A stretch of DNA of 64,000 nucleotides from Mycobacterium botniense (GTDB lineage: Bacteria; Actinomycetota; Actinomycetes; Mycobacteriales; Mycobacteriaceae), in contig NZ_BLKW01000004.1 in NCBI RefSeq assembly GCF_010723305.1, positions 1,364,001-1,428,000 on the forward strand, written 5' to 3'. The position numbers and the translations under genes are program-made. Below the pieces are notes generated by a model. That model had not been told where the DNA came from. It searched no databases and worked only from the letters and a program-made list of their open reading frames with translations. The first letter of the stretch is position 1, and every line of letters begins with the position of its first letter. Positions 48,545-59,092 of the stretch are shown one piece after another.

Positions 48545-48563
48545 TGCCGCCGTCACGGCGGCA
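48545..48563. terminator. Hairpin between TetR gene and VOC gene
   Basis: TGCCGCCG-TCA-CGGCGGCA is a perfect stem with three-base loop just downstream of the TetR stop. It lacks a T-tract in the TetR direction, as is common for mycobacterial terminators. Confidence 0.5.
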
Positions 48564-48596
48564 GCGCCGCCCGAGCGTGGCTGAACGTGTTCTCAT

Positions 48597-49280
48597 TCAG
48601 TGTGCGGTCAGCATCCCCACCAGCAACCGCACCGTGGTGTCGAACAGCGCCTCCGGGTCGGTCAGCGTGTCGGCACCGTAGCCGCCGAACACCTCTAGGC
48701 TGATTGCGCCCACCAGCCCGGCCCAGATGACGAAGCACCTGGCCACGACCGGATCGTCACCGGGAAACCCGAACTCATGCCGAATCCGGTCAAAATCCGA
48801 CGAGACTGGTTGCGGCGCAGGAATATTGGTCAACATGATATCCCCGGTCGCAATCCCGGCGGCGACAGCGTCCAACAATGCCCCGACGACCCGGGTACCG
48901 GGTCCGACGGTGCGCTCCGGCGGTGCCCGATAACCGGGGACAGGGCTGCCGTAGAGCAGCGCCCAACTCGCCGGGTGCGCCAGGGCCCAGCGCCGGACCG
49001 CGTGCGCGATCGCGATGACGTCGTCGCTCCACACGTCCGAGACCACGTCGCGAGCCCGGTCCACGGTGTCGGCAAGGTCCGTGTAGGCGTCGACCAGCAG
49101 CAATGTCAGCAGTTCGTCGCGGTTGGAGACGTACCGGTACACCGCGGAGGACACCATGCCCAGTTCGCGGGCGATCGCGCGCAGCGACAGCCCCGCCGCA
49201 CCGCGATCCACCAGGTGGCGTCGCCCGAGTTCGATGATTTGCGCTTCGATCCGCTCCCGCGACTCCTGGCGTTTGCCCAC
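48597..49280 (-). CDS. TetR-family regulator (Rv1816-like)
   Basis: 227 residues from GTG 49280 (longer reading starts with TTG). DNA-binding domain at the N-terminus: RIEAQIIELGRRHLVDRGAAGLSLRAIARELGMVSSAVYRYVSNRDELLTLLLVD. The C-terminal ligand-binding domain resembles TetR_C_13-type WALLYGSPVPGYRAPPERT. Closely similar to M. tuberculosis Rv1816. Divergent from the F420-type reductase gene at 49401, which may be a target. Confidence 0.9.
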   Translation of the reverse strand: MGKRQESRERIEAQIIELGRRHLVDRGAAGLSLRAIARELGMVSSAVYRYVSNRDELLTLLLVDAYTDLADTVDRARDVVSDVWSDDVIAIAHAVRRWALAHPASWALLYGSPVPGYRAPPERTVGPGTRVVGALLDAVAAGIATGDIMLTNIPAPQPVSSDFDRIRHEFGFPGDDPVVARCFVIWAGLVGAISLEVFGGYGADTLTDPEALFDTTVRLLVGMLTAH

Positions 49281-49400
49281 GTGGCCAGTGTGACACAACC
49301 GAGATCACCGCTCTTGAATTTCGGCGGGGGGTGTGGCACTGTTACTAGCACAGAGAGAGCGGTGCTCTCGACACGCCGACCCGAGGCGAGAGGAAACGCG

Positions 49401-49847
49401 GTGTCCGCGCGATATACCGAACCCACCAGAGCGGCGCGCGCGGCTAACACAGTCGTCCGCCGCCTCGCCGACCTGGGAATCAGCGTCGCAGGCACGCAGG
49501 TGCTTCGTGTCCGTGGCCGCAGGACCGGGAAACGTCACGCCGTGGTGGTGAACGTGTTGACCGTCGACGGCGTGGACTACCTCGTTGCGCCGCGCGGCGA
49601 CACCGACTGGGTACGCAATGCCCGGGCCGCGGGTGTCGTTGAGATCGGACCGTGCTGGCGCAGGCGGATCACGCCCATCACCGAGGTGGCCGACGCCGCC
49701 AAACCTGTTCTGCTGCGCCGCTACCTCAGCCGGTGGTATTGGCAGGTCAAGAAGTATGTTGCAGGGCTGACACCGGATTCCGACGATGCGGCGCTGCGCG
49801 CAGCGGCGCCCTCGATCCCGGTGTTCGCGCTGAGGACTCCCGGCTGA
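49401..49847 (+). CDS. Deazaflavin (F420)-dependent nitroreductase-family protein
   Basis: 148 residues of the DUF385/Ddn family. LRVRGRRTGKRHAVVVNVLTVDGVDYLVAPRGDTDWVRNARAAG is the F420-binding split-barrel core. GTG 49401 follows GAGAGGAAA. Such proteins reduce quinones or nitro-compounds with F420H2. Divergent from the TetR gene. Confidence 0.85.
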   Translation: MSARYTEPTRAARAANTVVRRLADLGISVAGTQVLRVRGRRTGKRHAVVVNVLTVDGVDYLVAPRGDTDWVRNARAAGVVEIGPCWRRRITPITEVADAAKPVLLRRYLSRWYWQVKKYVAGLTPDSDDAALRAAAPSIPVFALRTPG

Positions 49848-49848
49848 C

Positions 49849-50535
49849 TTAGCCGAGGGGCGCAGCGAGGCTGGTGGTCACCCCGACATCCTCGCGGACT
49901 TGCTCCGAAACGGTCCGCCAGGACACCGCCGCGGGAAATTGGCCCCACATGCTGTTGAATATCCCGACGATCCTGGCCGGAGCCGCGGGGCTGGTCACGT
50001 AGACCGGCCCGCCTGAATCGCCCTTCTGGCTGATGACACCGTTGGCCATGGTGAACCAGCCGTTGTTGACGCGTTCGACGGTGCCGCAGCTTTCACCGGT
50101 GATGATGCCGAAATGGCACACCGCCTCGCCGGGCTCGACCACCAGGCCCGGCTCGGAGACCAGCGGACGCCCCCCGGGCAGGATGTTGTTGGCCACCACG
50201 TCATCGGCCAGCACGATTGCTTCGTAATCGGCGATCATCTGGTTGGTGCTCACCGTGGAACCGCTCGGCGTGTTGTCCCGATAAGCGGCTTGATGGCCAA
50301 TAACATTGCCGTCCTTGTCGGTGACCGCCTCGCCGCCGCGGCAGTGGCCGGCGGTGAACGCGACCTTCAGCCCCGGGTCGACGTACGCCAAAGTGCACAC
50401 CTGGTTGCCCTGGCGGATTTCCATTCCCGGGAAGACGAGTACGGGAGCAGCGTTGGCCGCTACGGGCGACGGGCCGGCCGCGAGCATCGCGGTGGCGACC
50501 ATTGCGAACAAAGGCCTCGTTAGTCCGTGCACCAT
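49849..50535 (-). CDS. Secreted trypsin-like serine protease (Rv1815-like)
   Basis: 228 residues. Signal peptide about 1-30 (ending PVAANA-AP). Catalytic triad visible: His64 in TAGHC, Asp103 in ADYEAIVL and Ser174 in GDSGGP. Cysteine pairs C47-C65 and C140-C150 could form disulfides. Chymotrypsin-like fold, probably exported to the cell envelope. Ends two bases from the convergent F420-type gene. Confidence 0.87.
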   Translation of the reverse strand: MVHGLTRPLFAMVATAMLAAGPSPVAANAAPVLVFPGMEIRQGNQVCTLAYVDPGLKVAFTAGHCRGGEAVTDKDGNVIGHQAAYRDNTPSGSTVSTNQMIADYEAIVLADDVVANNILPGGRPLVSEPGLVVEPGEAVCHFGIITGESCGTVERVNNGWFTMANGVISQKGDSGGPVYVTSPAAPARIVGIFNSMWGQFPAAVSWRTVSEQVREDVGVTTSLAAPLG

Positions 50536-50704
50536 TGCCTCCGATCCGCCGGGGCCGGTGCGCAGTGCCCGGCCGCATGATTACCACGGTAACGATTCCA
50601 GCTCGCACCGGGCCGCCGTCTGAACTTCGCCCCGGCCCGGTGGCGCAGCGGCGGGCGCTGCCGCTCGGCGGTGCAGGCGGCGGGGCGCGGGCCTCATTCG
50701 GGCT

Positions 50705-51433
50705 CTAGTTGTTGTGCGGCGCCGGCGGCGCGGGTTCGGATTGGTCACCGGCATACCAGTGCACCGCCTGGATGCCCGGCTGCAGGGACAGTTCGGCCAC
50801 TAGTCGCTCAAGCCGTGCCGGCGCATGTCCGTCCATGAGCAGGTATGCGGTCAACACCACGTTCTCGTCGCCGGCACGCCCGGTGTGGATTCCGCGCAGG
50901 ATGACGTCATTGGTGCTGGTGTGTTGAACGATTTGGGCGCGTGCGTATTTCTCGCTTTTGGGGCGGCAAATCAGCTGGACCTGGTATGGCCGCTGGTCCT
51001 CGGCCTCCTCGACGACATTGTCGTGGTCGATCAGCCGTCCGAGTGGACGCCCCACCAAGTGGATTCCCACCACGGTGGCGGTGGCGATGAACGCAAACAC
51101 CAGATGCCCGGCGGCGGCCAGCACCCCGACCGCAGCCGAACACCACAGCGTCGCAGCGGTGTTGAGCCCACGGACGTTGAACCCTTCACGCAGGATCACA
51201 CCCCCCCCAAGAAATCCGATCCCCGACACTACATATGACGCCACCCGGGTGGGGCTGTTGTCGTTGGTCGCCACGGCGTAAAGCACGAACAACGTGGCAC
51301 CGGTCGCGACCAACGCGTTGGTGCGCAACCCGGCCATGCGTGCGCGCCACTGCCGCTCCAGGCCGATCAGGGCGCCGCAGCCCAATCCGACGGCCAGTCG
51401 CAGCGCGAAATCGGCGACGCTGAGCGTCTGCAT
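50705..51433 (-). CDS. mgtC: MgtC-family magnesium/acid adaptation protein
   Basis: 242 residues. The membrane domain (ALRLAVGLGCGALIGLERQWRARMAGLRTNALVATGATLF, GIGFLGGGVILREG, GLNTAATLWCSAAVG) is typical MgtC, followed by a soluble ACT-like C-terminal domain. Needed for growth at low magnesium and in macrophages in relatives. ATG 51433 follows AAGGAGT. It lies next to PPE genes as in M. tuberculosis Rv1811. No Mg-sensing M-box was recognised in the 165-base leader. Confidence 0.92.
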   Translation of the reverse strand: MQTLSVADFALRLAVGLGCGALIGLERQWRARMAGLRTNALVATGATLFVLYAVATNDNSPTRVASYVVSGIGFLGGGVILREGFNVRGLNTAATLWCSAAVGVLAAAGHLVFAFIATATVVGIHLVGRPLGRLIDHDNVVEEAEDQRPYQVQLICRPKSEKYARAQIVQHTSTNDVILRGIHTGRAGDENVVLTAYLLMDGHAPARLERLVAELSLQPGIQAVHWYAGDQSEPAPPAPHNN

Positions 51434-51598
51434 GATGCGGTACTCCTTCCCGACCGCGAGGCCAAGAAGCCGCTGGCAGCGCGGCCCGGTGTGTGGACCG
51501 CGCAAGTGACAGCAGCCAATCACACGCAGGTAAACAGCAGGTGAGCCGGCCCGCCCTGGATGGCGGGGACCGGGCCTAGGCGCGGTGCATACGGGTCG

Positions 51599-53020
51599 TT
51601 AATTCGACTGCGCCCGCGGCGGCAAAGATTGGGAATGCTCGCCGGAAGACACGTGCACCGCATGAAAGCCCGGTTTCTTCGACAGCTGATCCAGCAGGTT
51701 TTCCAGGTTCGCCTTGTCGGTATGCCAGTGCTGTACCGACTCCGGGTTCTGTGCCACTTCGGCCAGGGCGCGCTGCAGGTCGTCCGGTGTCTGGCGGGTT
51801 GTGCCCGGGGTGTTGCGGGTGCTAGAGGCAGCTGCGCGGTTCACGGCGCGTGGCACGGCAGCGCCCAGGGCGCCTCCTGCCAAACCGGCCATGACGAGTT
51901 GAGCGGTCAGGCTGCCACCACTCTCTGGCGCGGCCGCGGGGGCGGCTGCGGCGCCGGCGCCCTGTAACGCGGCGGCAGCCAGCCTGACCGTCGGGGTGGC
52001 TGCCGCCCAGCTCGGCGGCACCGATAGGGTGCCCACCAGACCGGCGTGGCCCACCTCCGCGGACACCACCGGCCCGGCACCGCCGAGGCTGGCAAGGCTT
52101 GCCGGTCCGGCCGCTTGCGTGGTGCCCAGCCCGGCGGCCAGCGCAGATCCGCCGCTTGCCGCTGCCCCGGCAGCTGCACCTGCCGTGCTTTTCAGACCCG
52201 CAGTCGATGCCACCAAGGCCAAAATGGCGGTGATCATCACGTCGTTAGCGGGCAGGATGAATTTCGGGATCAGCTCGACATCCGCGCTGATCGACGACAG
52301 GCTCTGCATCCCGGCGAAGCTTTGCGCGGCCGACAGCAGCCCCTGGACCGGGTCGGGGGACGTGACAATCGACGCGAAGCTTTGCAGGGCGGTGGGTACC
52401 GCGGAGAACAGTTGCGTGAACTGCGTCTTCGCGCTGCTGACGACCGACCCGACGCCAGCTTGGAGGATCGCCAAGAGCTGACCCAGCAACCCACCCGGCT
52501 CGGTGGTCTGCGGGGGCAAGGTGAACGGCGTCACCTGCGTGGCGGCCGCCGACTGGCTGGCATAGTTGGTCATCGCGGCGGCGTCCTGGGCCCACATTTC
52601 CCCGTATCGGGCCTCGGTGGCTGCGATGGCAGCAGTGTTCTGGCCGAAGATGTTGGTTGCCACCAGCGACGCCAGTTGGCTGCGGTTGGCTGCGATCACC
52701 GGCGGGGGCACCATCGCCGCGAAGGCGGTTTCGTAGGCGGCGGCCGCCGCCTTGACGTGCGCCGCGGTCTGCGCAGCCTGCGCCGCAGTGGTGTTCAGCC
52801 AGGCCACGTAAGGTGCGGCTGCGGCCGCCATGGCCGCAGATGATGGTCCCTGCCAGGTGGCCGTCAGCCCGGAAATGACCGAACCGTAGGACGCTGCTGC
52901 CGACTGTAGCTCGGCGGCTAAACCATCCCAGGCCGCTGCGGCGGCCATCATCGAACCCGATCCTGGACCCGCATACATGCGGCCGGAGTTAACCTCTGGC
53001 GGTAATAAGGCGAAATACAT
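51599..53020 (-). CDS. PPE-SVP family protein
   Basis: 473 residues. PPE domain 1-180: [22 protein letters not shown], WxG-type TWQG near 57, helix-turn-helix ends with [11 protein letters not shown]. The SVP motif ([15 protein letters not shown]) lies near residue 340, placing it in the SVP subfamily exported by ESX-5. The C-terminal extension ([39 protein letters not shown]) is unusual for the Rv1808/Rv1809 group. No PE partner gene is adjacent. Confidence 0.93.
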   Translation of the reverse strand: MYFALLPPEVNSGRMYAGPGSGSMMAAAAAWDGLAAELQSAAASYGSVISGLTATWQGPSSAAMAAAAAPYVAWLNTTAAQAAQTAAHVKAAAAAYETAFAAMVPPPVIAANRSQLASLVATNIFGQNTAAIAATEARYGEMWAQDAAAMTNYASQSAAATQVTPFTLPPQTTEPGGLLGQLLAILQAGVGSVVSSAKTQFTQLFSAVPTALQSFASIVTSPDPVQGLLSAAQSFAGMQSLSSISADVELIPKFILPANDVMITAILALVASTAGLKSTAGAAAGAAASGGSALAAGLGTTQAAGPASLASLGGAGPVVSAEVGHAGLVGTLSVPPSWAAATPTVRLAAAALQGAGAAAAPAAAPESGGSLTAQLVMAGLAGGALGAAVPRAVNRAAASSTRNTPGTTRQTPDDLQRALAEVAQNPESVQHWHTDKANLENLLDQLSKKPGFHAVHVSSGEHSQSLPPRAQSN

Positions 53021-53196
53021 GGCAAACCTCTTAATTCGTCGTCATTACTCTGGGGGTCGCGCCGGGCGCATCGGGCCCGGCGCGATCGTCCACCACCGCC
53101 ATGTCCGGCACACAGTCCACTGCGCTGTGGCGCTGATGCCGGATTTCTGGGTGGTTGTCATCGATGTGTCTTCAAGTTGGGAAAGACGTGGTGGGC

Positions 53197-54441
53197 CTAT
53201 TTGCCGGCCTCGGGTATCACGAAGATGTTGGCGGTAACGGCCGGAGCAGCGGGAGTCACCCCGCCGGAAATGCCGACGGATCGAGCGGCGCTGCCAGCGG
53301 TACCGGTCAGCGCTCGCCCGGCCAGGCCGGACAAGGCCATGTTGCTGAACAGGTTTCCCTGGGTGTCTGCGAAAGCCGCGGGCGCGACCCCCAGCTGGGT
53401 TTGCGGCATCACTGCGGCAGCTGTCCTCACCGCTGGGGCGGCTGTCGCCCAACCCTGGGGAACCGACAAGCCGCCGATCACGCCGGCGCGACCGATACCC
53501 GCCGATACGGCCCCGCCGCCTAAACCTGTGGACGCCAGCATATGCGTGCCCGCGCCGAGGCTGCTTTCCAGCAAGCTTGCGCTGCCCACAGCTGACGCTT
53601 TGCCCGCGACACCGGCGAGATTCACTCCGGCTTGCGGTAAAAGGTAACTCTGGAAGCCCAGCAGGTAGGGCACCCCGGCGATGGTGAAATACGAAAACGG
53701 GGATACCGAGCCAGTCCAGAAACTGGCGATCGTGTTGAGCGAGGACGCCAGGGACGACGGGGGTGACGCATCAGCCGCTGCCGACGACGCGGGGACTGCA
53801 AGACTCTGCAGTGCCTGCGGCACCGCGGAGATCAGGTGTGGCAACGTCTGCACCTGAGTGCCCACCGCCGTACCGGTGGCGTGAGCGACTGCGGCAGACT
53901 GGCCGGCCAGTGCCGCCGAGTTGGTTGTCTGCGGCGGCTCGGCGAATGGCGTCACGCGCGACGCCGCGGCCGATGAGCTGGCGTAGCCGAACATGGCGGC
54001 CGCATCTTGAGCCCACATTTCGGCGTAATGTGCTTCGGTCGCCGCGATCGCGGGGGTGTTCTGACCGAAAAAATTGGTCGCGATGAGCGACATCAGCAGA
54101 ACGCGGTTGGCCGCGACGACCGGTGGGGGCACCGTTGCGGCAAAAGCGTTTTCAAAGGCCGCTGCCGCGGCCCTTGCCTGGGCGGCCGTCTGCTCAGCCT
54201 GGACGGCGGTCGCACTCATCCATACCGAATACGGTGCGGCCGCAGCCACCATCGCCGCGGACGAGGGCCCCTGCCATACCCCAGATAGTGCCGAGATCAC
54301 CGAGTTGTAGGAGGCCGCCGCGGCGTGCAACTGGGTGGCCAGCTCGTCCCAGGCCGCGGCAGCCGCGAGCATTGGCCCCGAACGGGGACCCGCATACATC
54401 CGACCTGAGTTGATCTCCGGCGGTAACATTCCGAAATCCAT
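53197..54441 (-). CDS. PPE-SVP family protein
   Basis: 414 residues. PPE domain ([43 protein letters not shown]) and SVP motif ([17 protein letters not shown], near 332). It resembles PPE31-33 of M. tuberculosis, where three related PPE genes stand in a row before mgtC. ATG 54441. Transcribed toward the second PPE gene, 176 bases away. Confidence 0.93.
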   Translation of the reverse strand: MDFGMLPPEINSGRMYAGPRSGPMLAAAAAWDELATQLHAAAASYNSVISALSGVWQGPSSAAMVAAAAPYSVWMSATAVQAEQTAAQARAAAAAFENAFAATVPPPVVAANRVLLMSLIATNFFGQNTPAIAATEAHYAEMWAQDAAAMFGYASSSAAASRVTPFAEPPQTTNSAALAGQSAAVAHATGTAVGTQVQTLPHLISAVPQALQSLAVPASSAAADASPPSSLASSLNTIASFWTGSVSPFSYFTIAGVPYLLGFQSYLLPQAGVNLAGVAGKASAVGSASLLESSLGAGTHMLASTGLGGGAVSAGIGRAGVIGGLSVPQGWATAAPAVRTAAAVMPQTQLGVAPAAFADTQGNLFSNMALSGLAGRALTGTAGSAARSVGISGGVTPAAPAVTANIFVIPEAGK

Positions 54442-55664
54442 TTTTCACCTCTCGATGTTTCGGTCAGCTGCGATCGAATTCGCAGCACTTATGACAAACT
54501 GACAAAACGGGCTGCGCGGTTGTCGGCGGGTACTCCCGGCGATACCACGCCGGTGACGATAAAAGTCTTCTACCCTCCTACTCAGCGGTGTCTGTGATGA
54601 TTGTCAACTAGTTGCTGTGGCTTGAGGATAATTCGCCATCGTCAACGTTGAAATGTGCTCATCGGTGCCTCAAAACGTATGACAAACTCGAAAGTATCAT
54701 TGGGCGCCGGGCGTTCTTGGTCGATCCCGGAGGTCGCCGCGTGTCGCCAGATTGCCCGATAGTGGTGGTGCTCAATCGAAGAACCATGGGAGGATCCGCG
54801 GCTGAATGCCCCACCGCCGTTACCGTGATAACCAGCGATTATCGGTGAGCGTGTCGTGAGCGATTCCCGGTCCGTTCGGGAACGAACACCGGTCATCGGG
54901 CCGAAACGAGTGAATGAAGCAGCGGTTATGCCCATCGGTCAAAAAGGTTAGGCCCAGCGGGGATACGATGACGATCACGGTGGAACGTGCTGACGACGCC
55001 TTAGTACTGTAGGGCCTGGGCAGGCCGATACCCTGAGAGTTGCCGCACAATTCGGTGACGATTTGCTGACTGCCGGATCAACTGGTCAGAGTGCTCGCTC
55101 TGTTCGGGTGCGGTAGTCAAACGCAAGTCGGTGCTCTGTTTGTGGCAAAACGCAGCCCAGGCATATGTCGGCGGGAATTGTCCGTCGAACTGCCAGATTC
55201 GCCAGGATGGCATTCAGCGACTTTTAGCTGAGCGCTGATCAGTGGTATTGCGTTGCCGGGCCGGGCAATGGTGTTAACCGTGTTCGCGCAGATACGAATT
55301 GAAATCCCCGCAAATGGTCGAGGCATGTCATGGCCTGCTCCTCCTCATGCACCGCGCTGAGCATCGATAGACTCATCACAATATTCGCAGGCGCTCACGA
55401 TTTCGCTAAAGGTTTGTGTGCGCGGCGCACGCCATTATCACGCCAGTGGTTCGACAATCGTTAAAGGGAACGGTCGTGTGAACCCGCGTCGCGCCGCACG
55501 GCTGCGGTGCGGTTGCCCATCATCGCCGGAGCAGCCCCGGTCGGGTGCGAAACGTTGAGCGCGGTCAAAGATTTCGCGTCGTCATGTGCACGGCACCGGC
55601 CGGCGATGCATGGCCTTCCCCTCCGCCACGTCACCAAGGACGTGGCAGCGGTATGCGGGCGGCG
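54442..55664. other. Gene-poor region at a synteny breakpoint
   Basis: About 1.2 kb of lower-GC sequence without a credible protein gene, RNA gene or mobile element. It contains a PPE promoter region near 54450-54600 and a short minus-strand frame of 30 codons (55239-55331) preceded by a strong GAGGAGGAG. On one side lies an Rv1809-like block, on the other an Rv2089c-like block. Confidence 0.6.
55239..55331 (-). CDS. Possible 30-residue peptide with strong SD
   Basis: ATG at 55331 is placed six bases after GAGGAGGAGC. The frame MTCLDHLRGFQFVSART... ends at TGA 55239. No homology recognised; may be the start of a decayed gene. Confidence 0.2.
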   Translation of the reverse strand: MTCLDHLRGFQFVSARTRLTPLPGPATQYH

Positions 55665-55823
55665 TCAGTGCCCTCCGCTGCCGGCAACAGCCGCCTGCAA
55701 CGAGCCAGAGCCACCGCTGCCGCCGTCATCGCCGTCGCCCCCGCTGAGATGTTGGGGGCAATACTGATCCGCGGCGATCACGGCGAACTTAGCGGCGCCG
55801 ACAAGGGTGAATCCCGGGGTCCA
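55665..55823 (-). pseudogene. DUF732-like C-terminal fragment
   Basis: In the frame shifted from the preceding small gene, TPGFTLVGAAKFAVIAADQYCPQHLSG looks like the end of a DUF732 secreted protein (conserved YCPQ near the C-terminus), followed by a Gly/Asp/Ser-rich tail (GGDGDDGGSGGSGS). No start or signal sequence belongs to it. Probably a remnant joined to the gene before it by deletion. Confidence 0.4.
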
Positions 55824-56010
55824 ATGTCATCGCCATCACCGCCTCGCTGCCTCGGCGCGAGATACCCAGCAAGGCCGCGATCGCCTCGACAGCGGACCGC
55901 CGATCGTCGGCCTCCACGATCGTGTCGAGCACCTCATGACGACGTTCGAGCGCGGCGAACAGAGCGTCGGCGATCTCGCGGCGGCCGGCGACACGGTCGT
56001 GATCGGTCAT
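55789..56010 (-). CDS. Small helical protein, probably truncated
   Basis: 73 residues from ATG 56010: DRVAGRREIADALFAALERRHEVLDTIVEADDRRSAVEAIAALLGISRRGSEAVMAMTLD. The helical pattern resembles the tower/coiled-coil helix region of gyrase A subunits and small actinobacterial proteins annotated after it. After MTLD the reading runs into unrelated residues and stops, so the natural C-terminus seems to be lost. Function unknown. Lies just downstream of pepE on the same strand. Confidence 0.5.
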   Translation of the reverse strand: MTDHDRVAGRREIADALFAALERRHEVLDTIVEADDRRSAVEAIAALLGISRRGSEAVMAMTLDPGIHPCRRR

Positions 56011-56111
56011 CGCCTCAGGGTAGACCCGGATCCACAACGGGCGCTCGCCCCTCGCACGCTGCGGGGACCGCGACCACGCTCCGGCGGCGCCCGTCCGCAC
56101 CATGCGCGGGC

Positions 56112-57230
56112 TCAGGCCGGCACCACGACCAGCTCATGCGGCCGGTGATTGAGGGATATTGCGCCTTCGTCGGTCACCACAACGATGTCCTCGATGCGGG
56201 CACCCCACTGGCCGGGCAGGTAAATGCCCGGCTCGACGGAGAACACCATCCCGGCGGCCAGCGGCAAATCGTTGCCCGCGACGATGTAGGGGTCTTCATG
56301 CACCGATAGCCCGATACCGTGCCCGGTGCGGTGGATGAAATACTCGCCCAGCCCGGCTTGGGCCAGCACGTCGCGGGCGGCGGCGTCGACCTGGTGCGCG
56401 GTCACACCCGGACGAACCATGTCCACGGCTGCGCGCTGGGCGCGTTGCAGCACCGAATAGTGTTGGACGACTTGGGGGTCCGGCGTCCCGATGCTATACG
56501 TTCGTGTTGAGTCGGAGTGATACCCCGGTTCGCACACCCCGCCGATGTCCACCACAACAAGGTCACCCCGCTGCAGCCGGCGATCCGAGCATTGATGGTG
56601 CGGGTCGGCACTGTGCGGCCCGGACCCCACGATGATGAACGCCACCTCCGAATGACCTTCGGCGATAATAGTTTCCGCGATATCAGCGGCCACTTCAGCT
56701 TCGGTGCGACCCGGCGCCAGAAACTGCGGCACCCGGGCATGCACCCGGTCGATGGCCGCGCCCGCCCTGCGCAGCGTGTCGATCTCGCTGGCGTCCTTGA
56801 CCATCCGCAATCTGCCCAGTACCCCGGTGGCCAGCAGCGGCAGCACACCGAGCACCCCGGCCAGCGGTAACAGGTGCAGTGCCGGCATGGAGTCGGTGAC
56901 CGCGATCTCGGGGCCGTCCAGGACCGCAGCGACCAGACGGTAGGGGTCATCAGCGTCGACCCAGTCCCGCACCGGCAGTTCCAACTCAGTGACCACGGAG
57001 TCGGTGAACGCGGCCAGCTCCAGCCGCGGCACCACGAGGGTTGGTCTCCCGCGGGCGGGCAGCACCAGCGCGGTGAACCGTTCGAATGTCTGTGCGCGTG
57101 AACCGATGAGATAGCGCAGGTCATATCCCGGAGTGATGACCAGACCTGCCAGGCCGGCGGCTGTGGCGGCGGCCGCGGCCGCAGCGAGCCGACGCGAATA
57201 GACGCCCGCGTCGAATCGGCCAGCATCCAC
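56112..57230 (-). CDS. pepE: M24-family Xaa-Pro dipeptidase PepE
   Basis: 372 residues from GTG 57230 (375 in M. tuberculosis). N-terminal creatinase-like domain ([28 protein letters not shown]) and pita-bread catalytic domain. Metal ligands: Asp in VVVDIGG, Asp in YHSDSTRTY, His in [17 protein letters not shown], Glu in [11 protein letters not shown] and Glu in [11 protein letters not shown]. Cleaves Xaa-Pro dipeptides in the cytoplasm. A frame open to 57725 upstream is antisense to the exonuclease gene and is rejected. Divergent from the exonuclease. Confidence 0.92.
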   Translation of the reverse strand: MDAGRFDAGVYSRRLAAAAAAATAAGLAGLVITPGYDLRYLIGSRAQTFERFTALVLPARGRPTLVVPRLELAAFTDSVVTELELPVRDWVDADDPYRLVAAVLDGPEIAVTDSMPALHLLPLAGVLGVLPLLATGVLGRLRMVKDASEIDTLRRAGAAIDRVHARVPQFLAPGRTEAEVAADIAETIIAEGHSEVAFIIVGSGPHSADPHHQCSDRRLQRGDLVVVDIGGVCEPGYHSDSTRTYSIGTPDPQVVQHYSVLQRAQRAAVDMVRPGVTAHQVDAAARDVLAQAGLGEYFIHRTGHGIGLSVHEDPYIVAGNDLPLAAGMVFSVEPGIYLPGQWGARIEDIVVVTDEGAISLNHRPHELVVVPA

Positions 57231-57263
57231 GGCAGCCAGGCTATCCGCCGCACTGCTGGCAGG

Positions 57264-58214
57264 ATGACGGGCATGTCCGCACCGCTGCTGCTGCTCGACG
57301 GTCCCAGCATGTGGTTTCGCTCCTACTACGGGGTGCCGTCCTCGATCACCGCCCCGGATGGCCGGCCGGTTAATGCGGTGCGCGGGTTCTTCGACTCGGT
57401 GGCCGCGCTGATCACCCGGCAGCGGCCAGACCGGCTGGTGGTGTGTCTGGACCTGGACTGGCGTCCGCAGTTTCGGGTGAACCTCGTCCCGTCGTACAAG
57501 GCGCACCGGGCGGCTGAGGACGGCCAGCCCGAGGATATGCCCGACGAGCTGACGCCACAGGTCGAGCTGATCCTTGAGCTGCTGGAGGCGTTCGGCATCC
57601 CGACAGCGGGCGCTGCGGGCTTCGAAGCCGACGACGTGCTGGGCACGCTGGCCGCCGCCGAGCGTCTCGACCCGGTGGTGGTGGTCAGCGGCGACCGTGA
57701 CCTTCTGCAACTGGTCGCCGACCATCCCGTCCCGGTGCGGGTGCTCTACCTGGGCCGCGGACTGTCCAACGCGACGATGCTGGGGCCGGCCGAGCTGGCC
57801 GACCGGTACGGCGTGCCCATCGCACGGGCCGGTCCGGCCTACGCTGAGCTGGCACTGTTGCGTGGGGATCCATCCGACGGGCTGCCCGGTGTGGCGGGTA
57901 TCGGGGAAAAGACCGCAGCCGCCCTGCTGGCCCGGTACGGCTCGCTGGACGGGATCCTGGCTGCCGCCCGCGCACCGGCGTCGCCGATGGCCGCGGGTGT
58001 TCGGGCCAAACTGCTGGCTGCCCTCGACTACATCGCGGCCGCAGCCCCGGTCGTGCGAGTGGTCACCACTGCGCCGGTCAGGCTTTCGACATCCACCGAC
58101 ACGCTGCCGCGGACGCCGGCTGACGAAATCCGCGTCGACGAGCTGGCAACTCGGCTGGGTGTGGGATCGTCGATCGGGCGGCTGCAGAAAGCCTTGGCTG
58201 CGCGCTCGGCGTGA
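57264..58214 (+). CDS. 5'-3' exonuclease, DNA polymerase I-type (Rv2090-like)
   Basis: 316 residues. FEN-like domain with metal-binding acids in [28 protein letters not shown] and [11 protein letters not shown], and a helix-hairpin-helix region ([29 protein letters not shown]). Free-standing homologue of the PolA N-terminal exonuclease; may remove RNA primers or flaps. ATG 57264, alternative ATG 57273. Confidence 0.92.
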   Translation: MTGMSAPLLLLDGPSMWFRSYYGVPSSITAPDGRPVNAVRGFFDSVAALITRQRPDRLVVCLDLDWRPQFRVNLVPSYKAHRAAEDGQPEDMPDELTPQVELILELLEAFGIPTAGAAGFEADDVLGTLAAAERLDPVVVVSGDRDLLQLVADHPVPVRVLYLGRGLSNATMLGPAELADRYGVPIARAGPAYAELALLRGDPSDGLPGVAGIGEKTAAALLARYGSLDGILAAARAPASPMAAGVRAKLLAALDYIAAAAPVVRVVTTAPVRLSTSTDTLPRTPADEIRVDELATRLGVGSSIGRLQKALAARSA

Positions 58215-58217
58215 ACC

Positions 58218-59003
58218 CTATTTGGGTCGGCCGACTTCGTAGGTGCCCTTGTTGTCCTGGAACGTCACCGTCACCTGCCGCTTGGTGCCGTCGATGCTGA
58301 CCTCGCAGTTGAACGTGGCGCCCTTCTTCACCGTGGGATTCTGGCCGTTGTTGCATTTGACGTCTTTGACGTTTTTCGCCCCATACCCGTTGGTCTCATC
58401 GCTGAGGATCTGCTGTACACCGGCCTGGGCCTTGGTGATGTCGAGTTTTGTGGTGACAAAAAACCCGGGCTCCCAGAAACCCAGTACCAGCACCACGATG
58501 ACGACAACGGCAGCGAACACACCCACCACCGTGCCGATGACCGCAGCCGAACGCTTTGAGCGCTCCGAGGGCGGACCGTACTGGCCGGGTTGCTGCGGAA
58601 ACTGGCCGGGCGGACCGTACTGGCCGGGTTGCTGCGGAAACTGGCCGGGCGGACCGTACTGGCCGGGCTGCTGCGGAAACTGGCCGGGCGGACCGTACTG
58701 GCCCGGCGGGCCATACTGGCCGGGCGGACCGTACTGGCCCGGTTGCGGGTAGCCGGGCGGCGCCTGCGGGTACTGTTGCGCCGGCGGATAGAACTGAGCC
58801 GGCGGCTGCTGGTATTGCGGATACTCGGTGGGCGTATAGGCGGGTGCCTGCCAGGCCTGCTGATCGCCGGGTTGCTGGCTGCCCGGCTGCTGCCACGGCG
58901 AGGCCTGACCGGCCGGCTCACCGCTGGTGGATTGCACAGTCTCACCCTCCGACCGTTGCGGCTGCCACGGCGTTGTCGGGTCAAATCCCTGCGGTTCGCT
59001 CAT
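58218..59003 (-). CDS. DUF4333 membrane protein with PGQY repeats (Rv2091c-like)
   Basis: 261 residues. Gln/Pro/Tyr-rich cytoplasmic N-terminus (about 1-145) with three 13-residue units ([13 protein letters not shown]) and shorter PGQYG units, a transmembrane helix ([23 protein letters not shown], about 155-178) and a C-terminal DUF4333 domain outside ([43 protein letters not shown], with a cysteine pair). Function unknown, envelope role inferred. Matches M. tuberculosis Rv2091c in place and layout. Confidence 0.88.
   Translation of the reverse strand: MSEPQGFDPTTPWQPQRSEGETVQSTSGEPAGQASPWQQPGSQQPGDQQAWQAPAYTPTEYPQYQQPPAQFYPPAQQYPQAPPGYPQPGQYGPPGQYGPPGQYGPPGQFPQQPGQYGPPGQFPQQPGQYGPPGQFPQQPGQYGPPSERSKRSAAVIGTVVGVFAAVVVIVVLVLGFWEPGFFVTTKLDITKAQAGVQQILSDETNGYGAKNVKDVKCNNGQNPTVKKGATFNCEVSIDGTKRQVTVTFQDNKGTYEVGRPK
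58573..58745. repeat. 39-bp and 15-bp coding repeats
   Basis: Three near-identical 39-base units start at 58573, 58612 and 58651, followed by 15-base units to about 58745. All are multiples of three, so copy-number change preserves the frame of the DUF4333 protein. Confidence 0.9.
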
Positions 59004-59092
59004 CGTGTGTCTTGGTCCTCTCAGTGCGGGCTGCGCTTCGTGTGAACTGCTTGACCGCTTGTCGCCGAATGTAACCGTAGCTGGCGCTTAGC

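Noticed and set aside
51434..51598. Magnesium riboswitch before mgtC
   Set aside because: The leader is short and shows no M-box core or paired stems of the expected kind.
57231..57725. 165-codon extension of pepE
   Set aside because: Lies antisense to the exonuclease gene and exceeds the family length.
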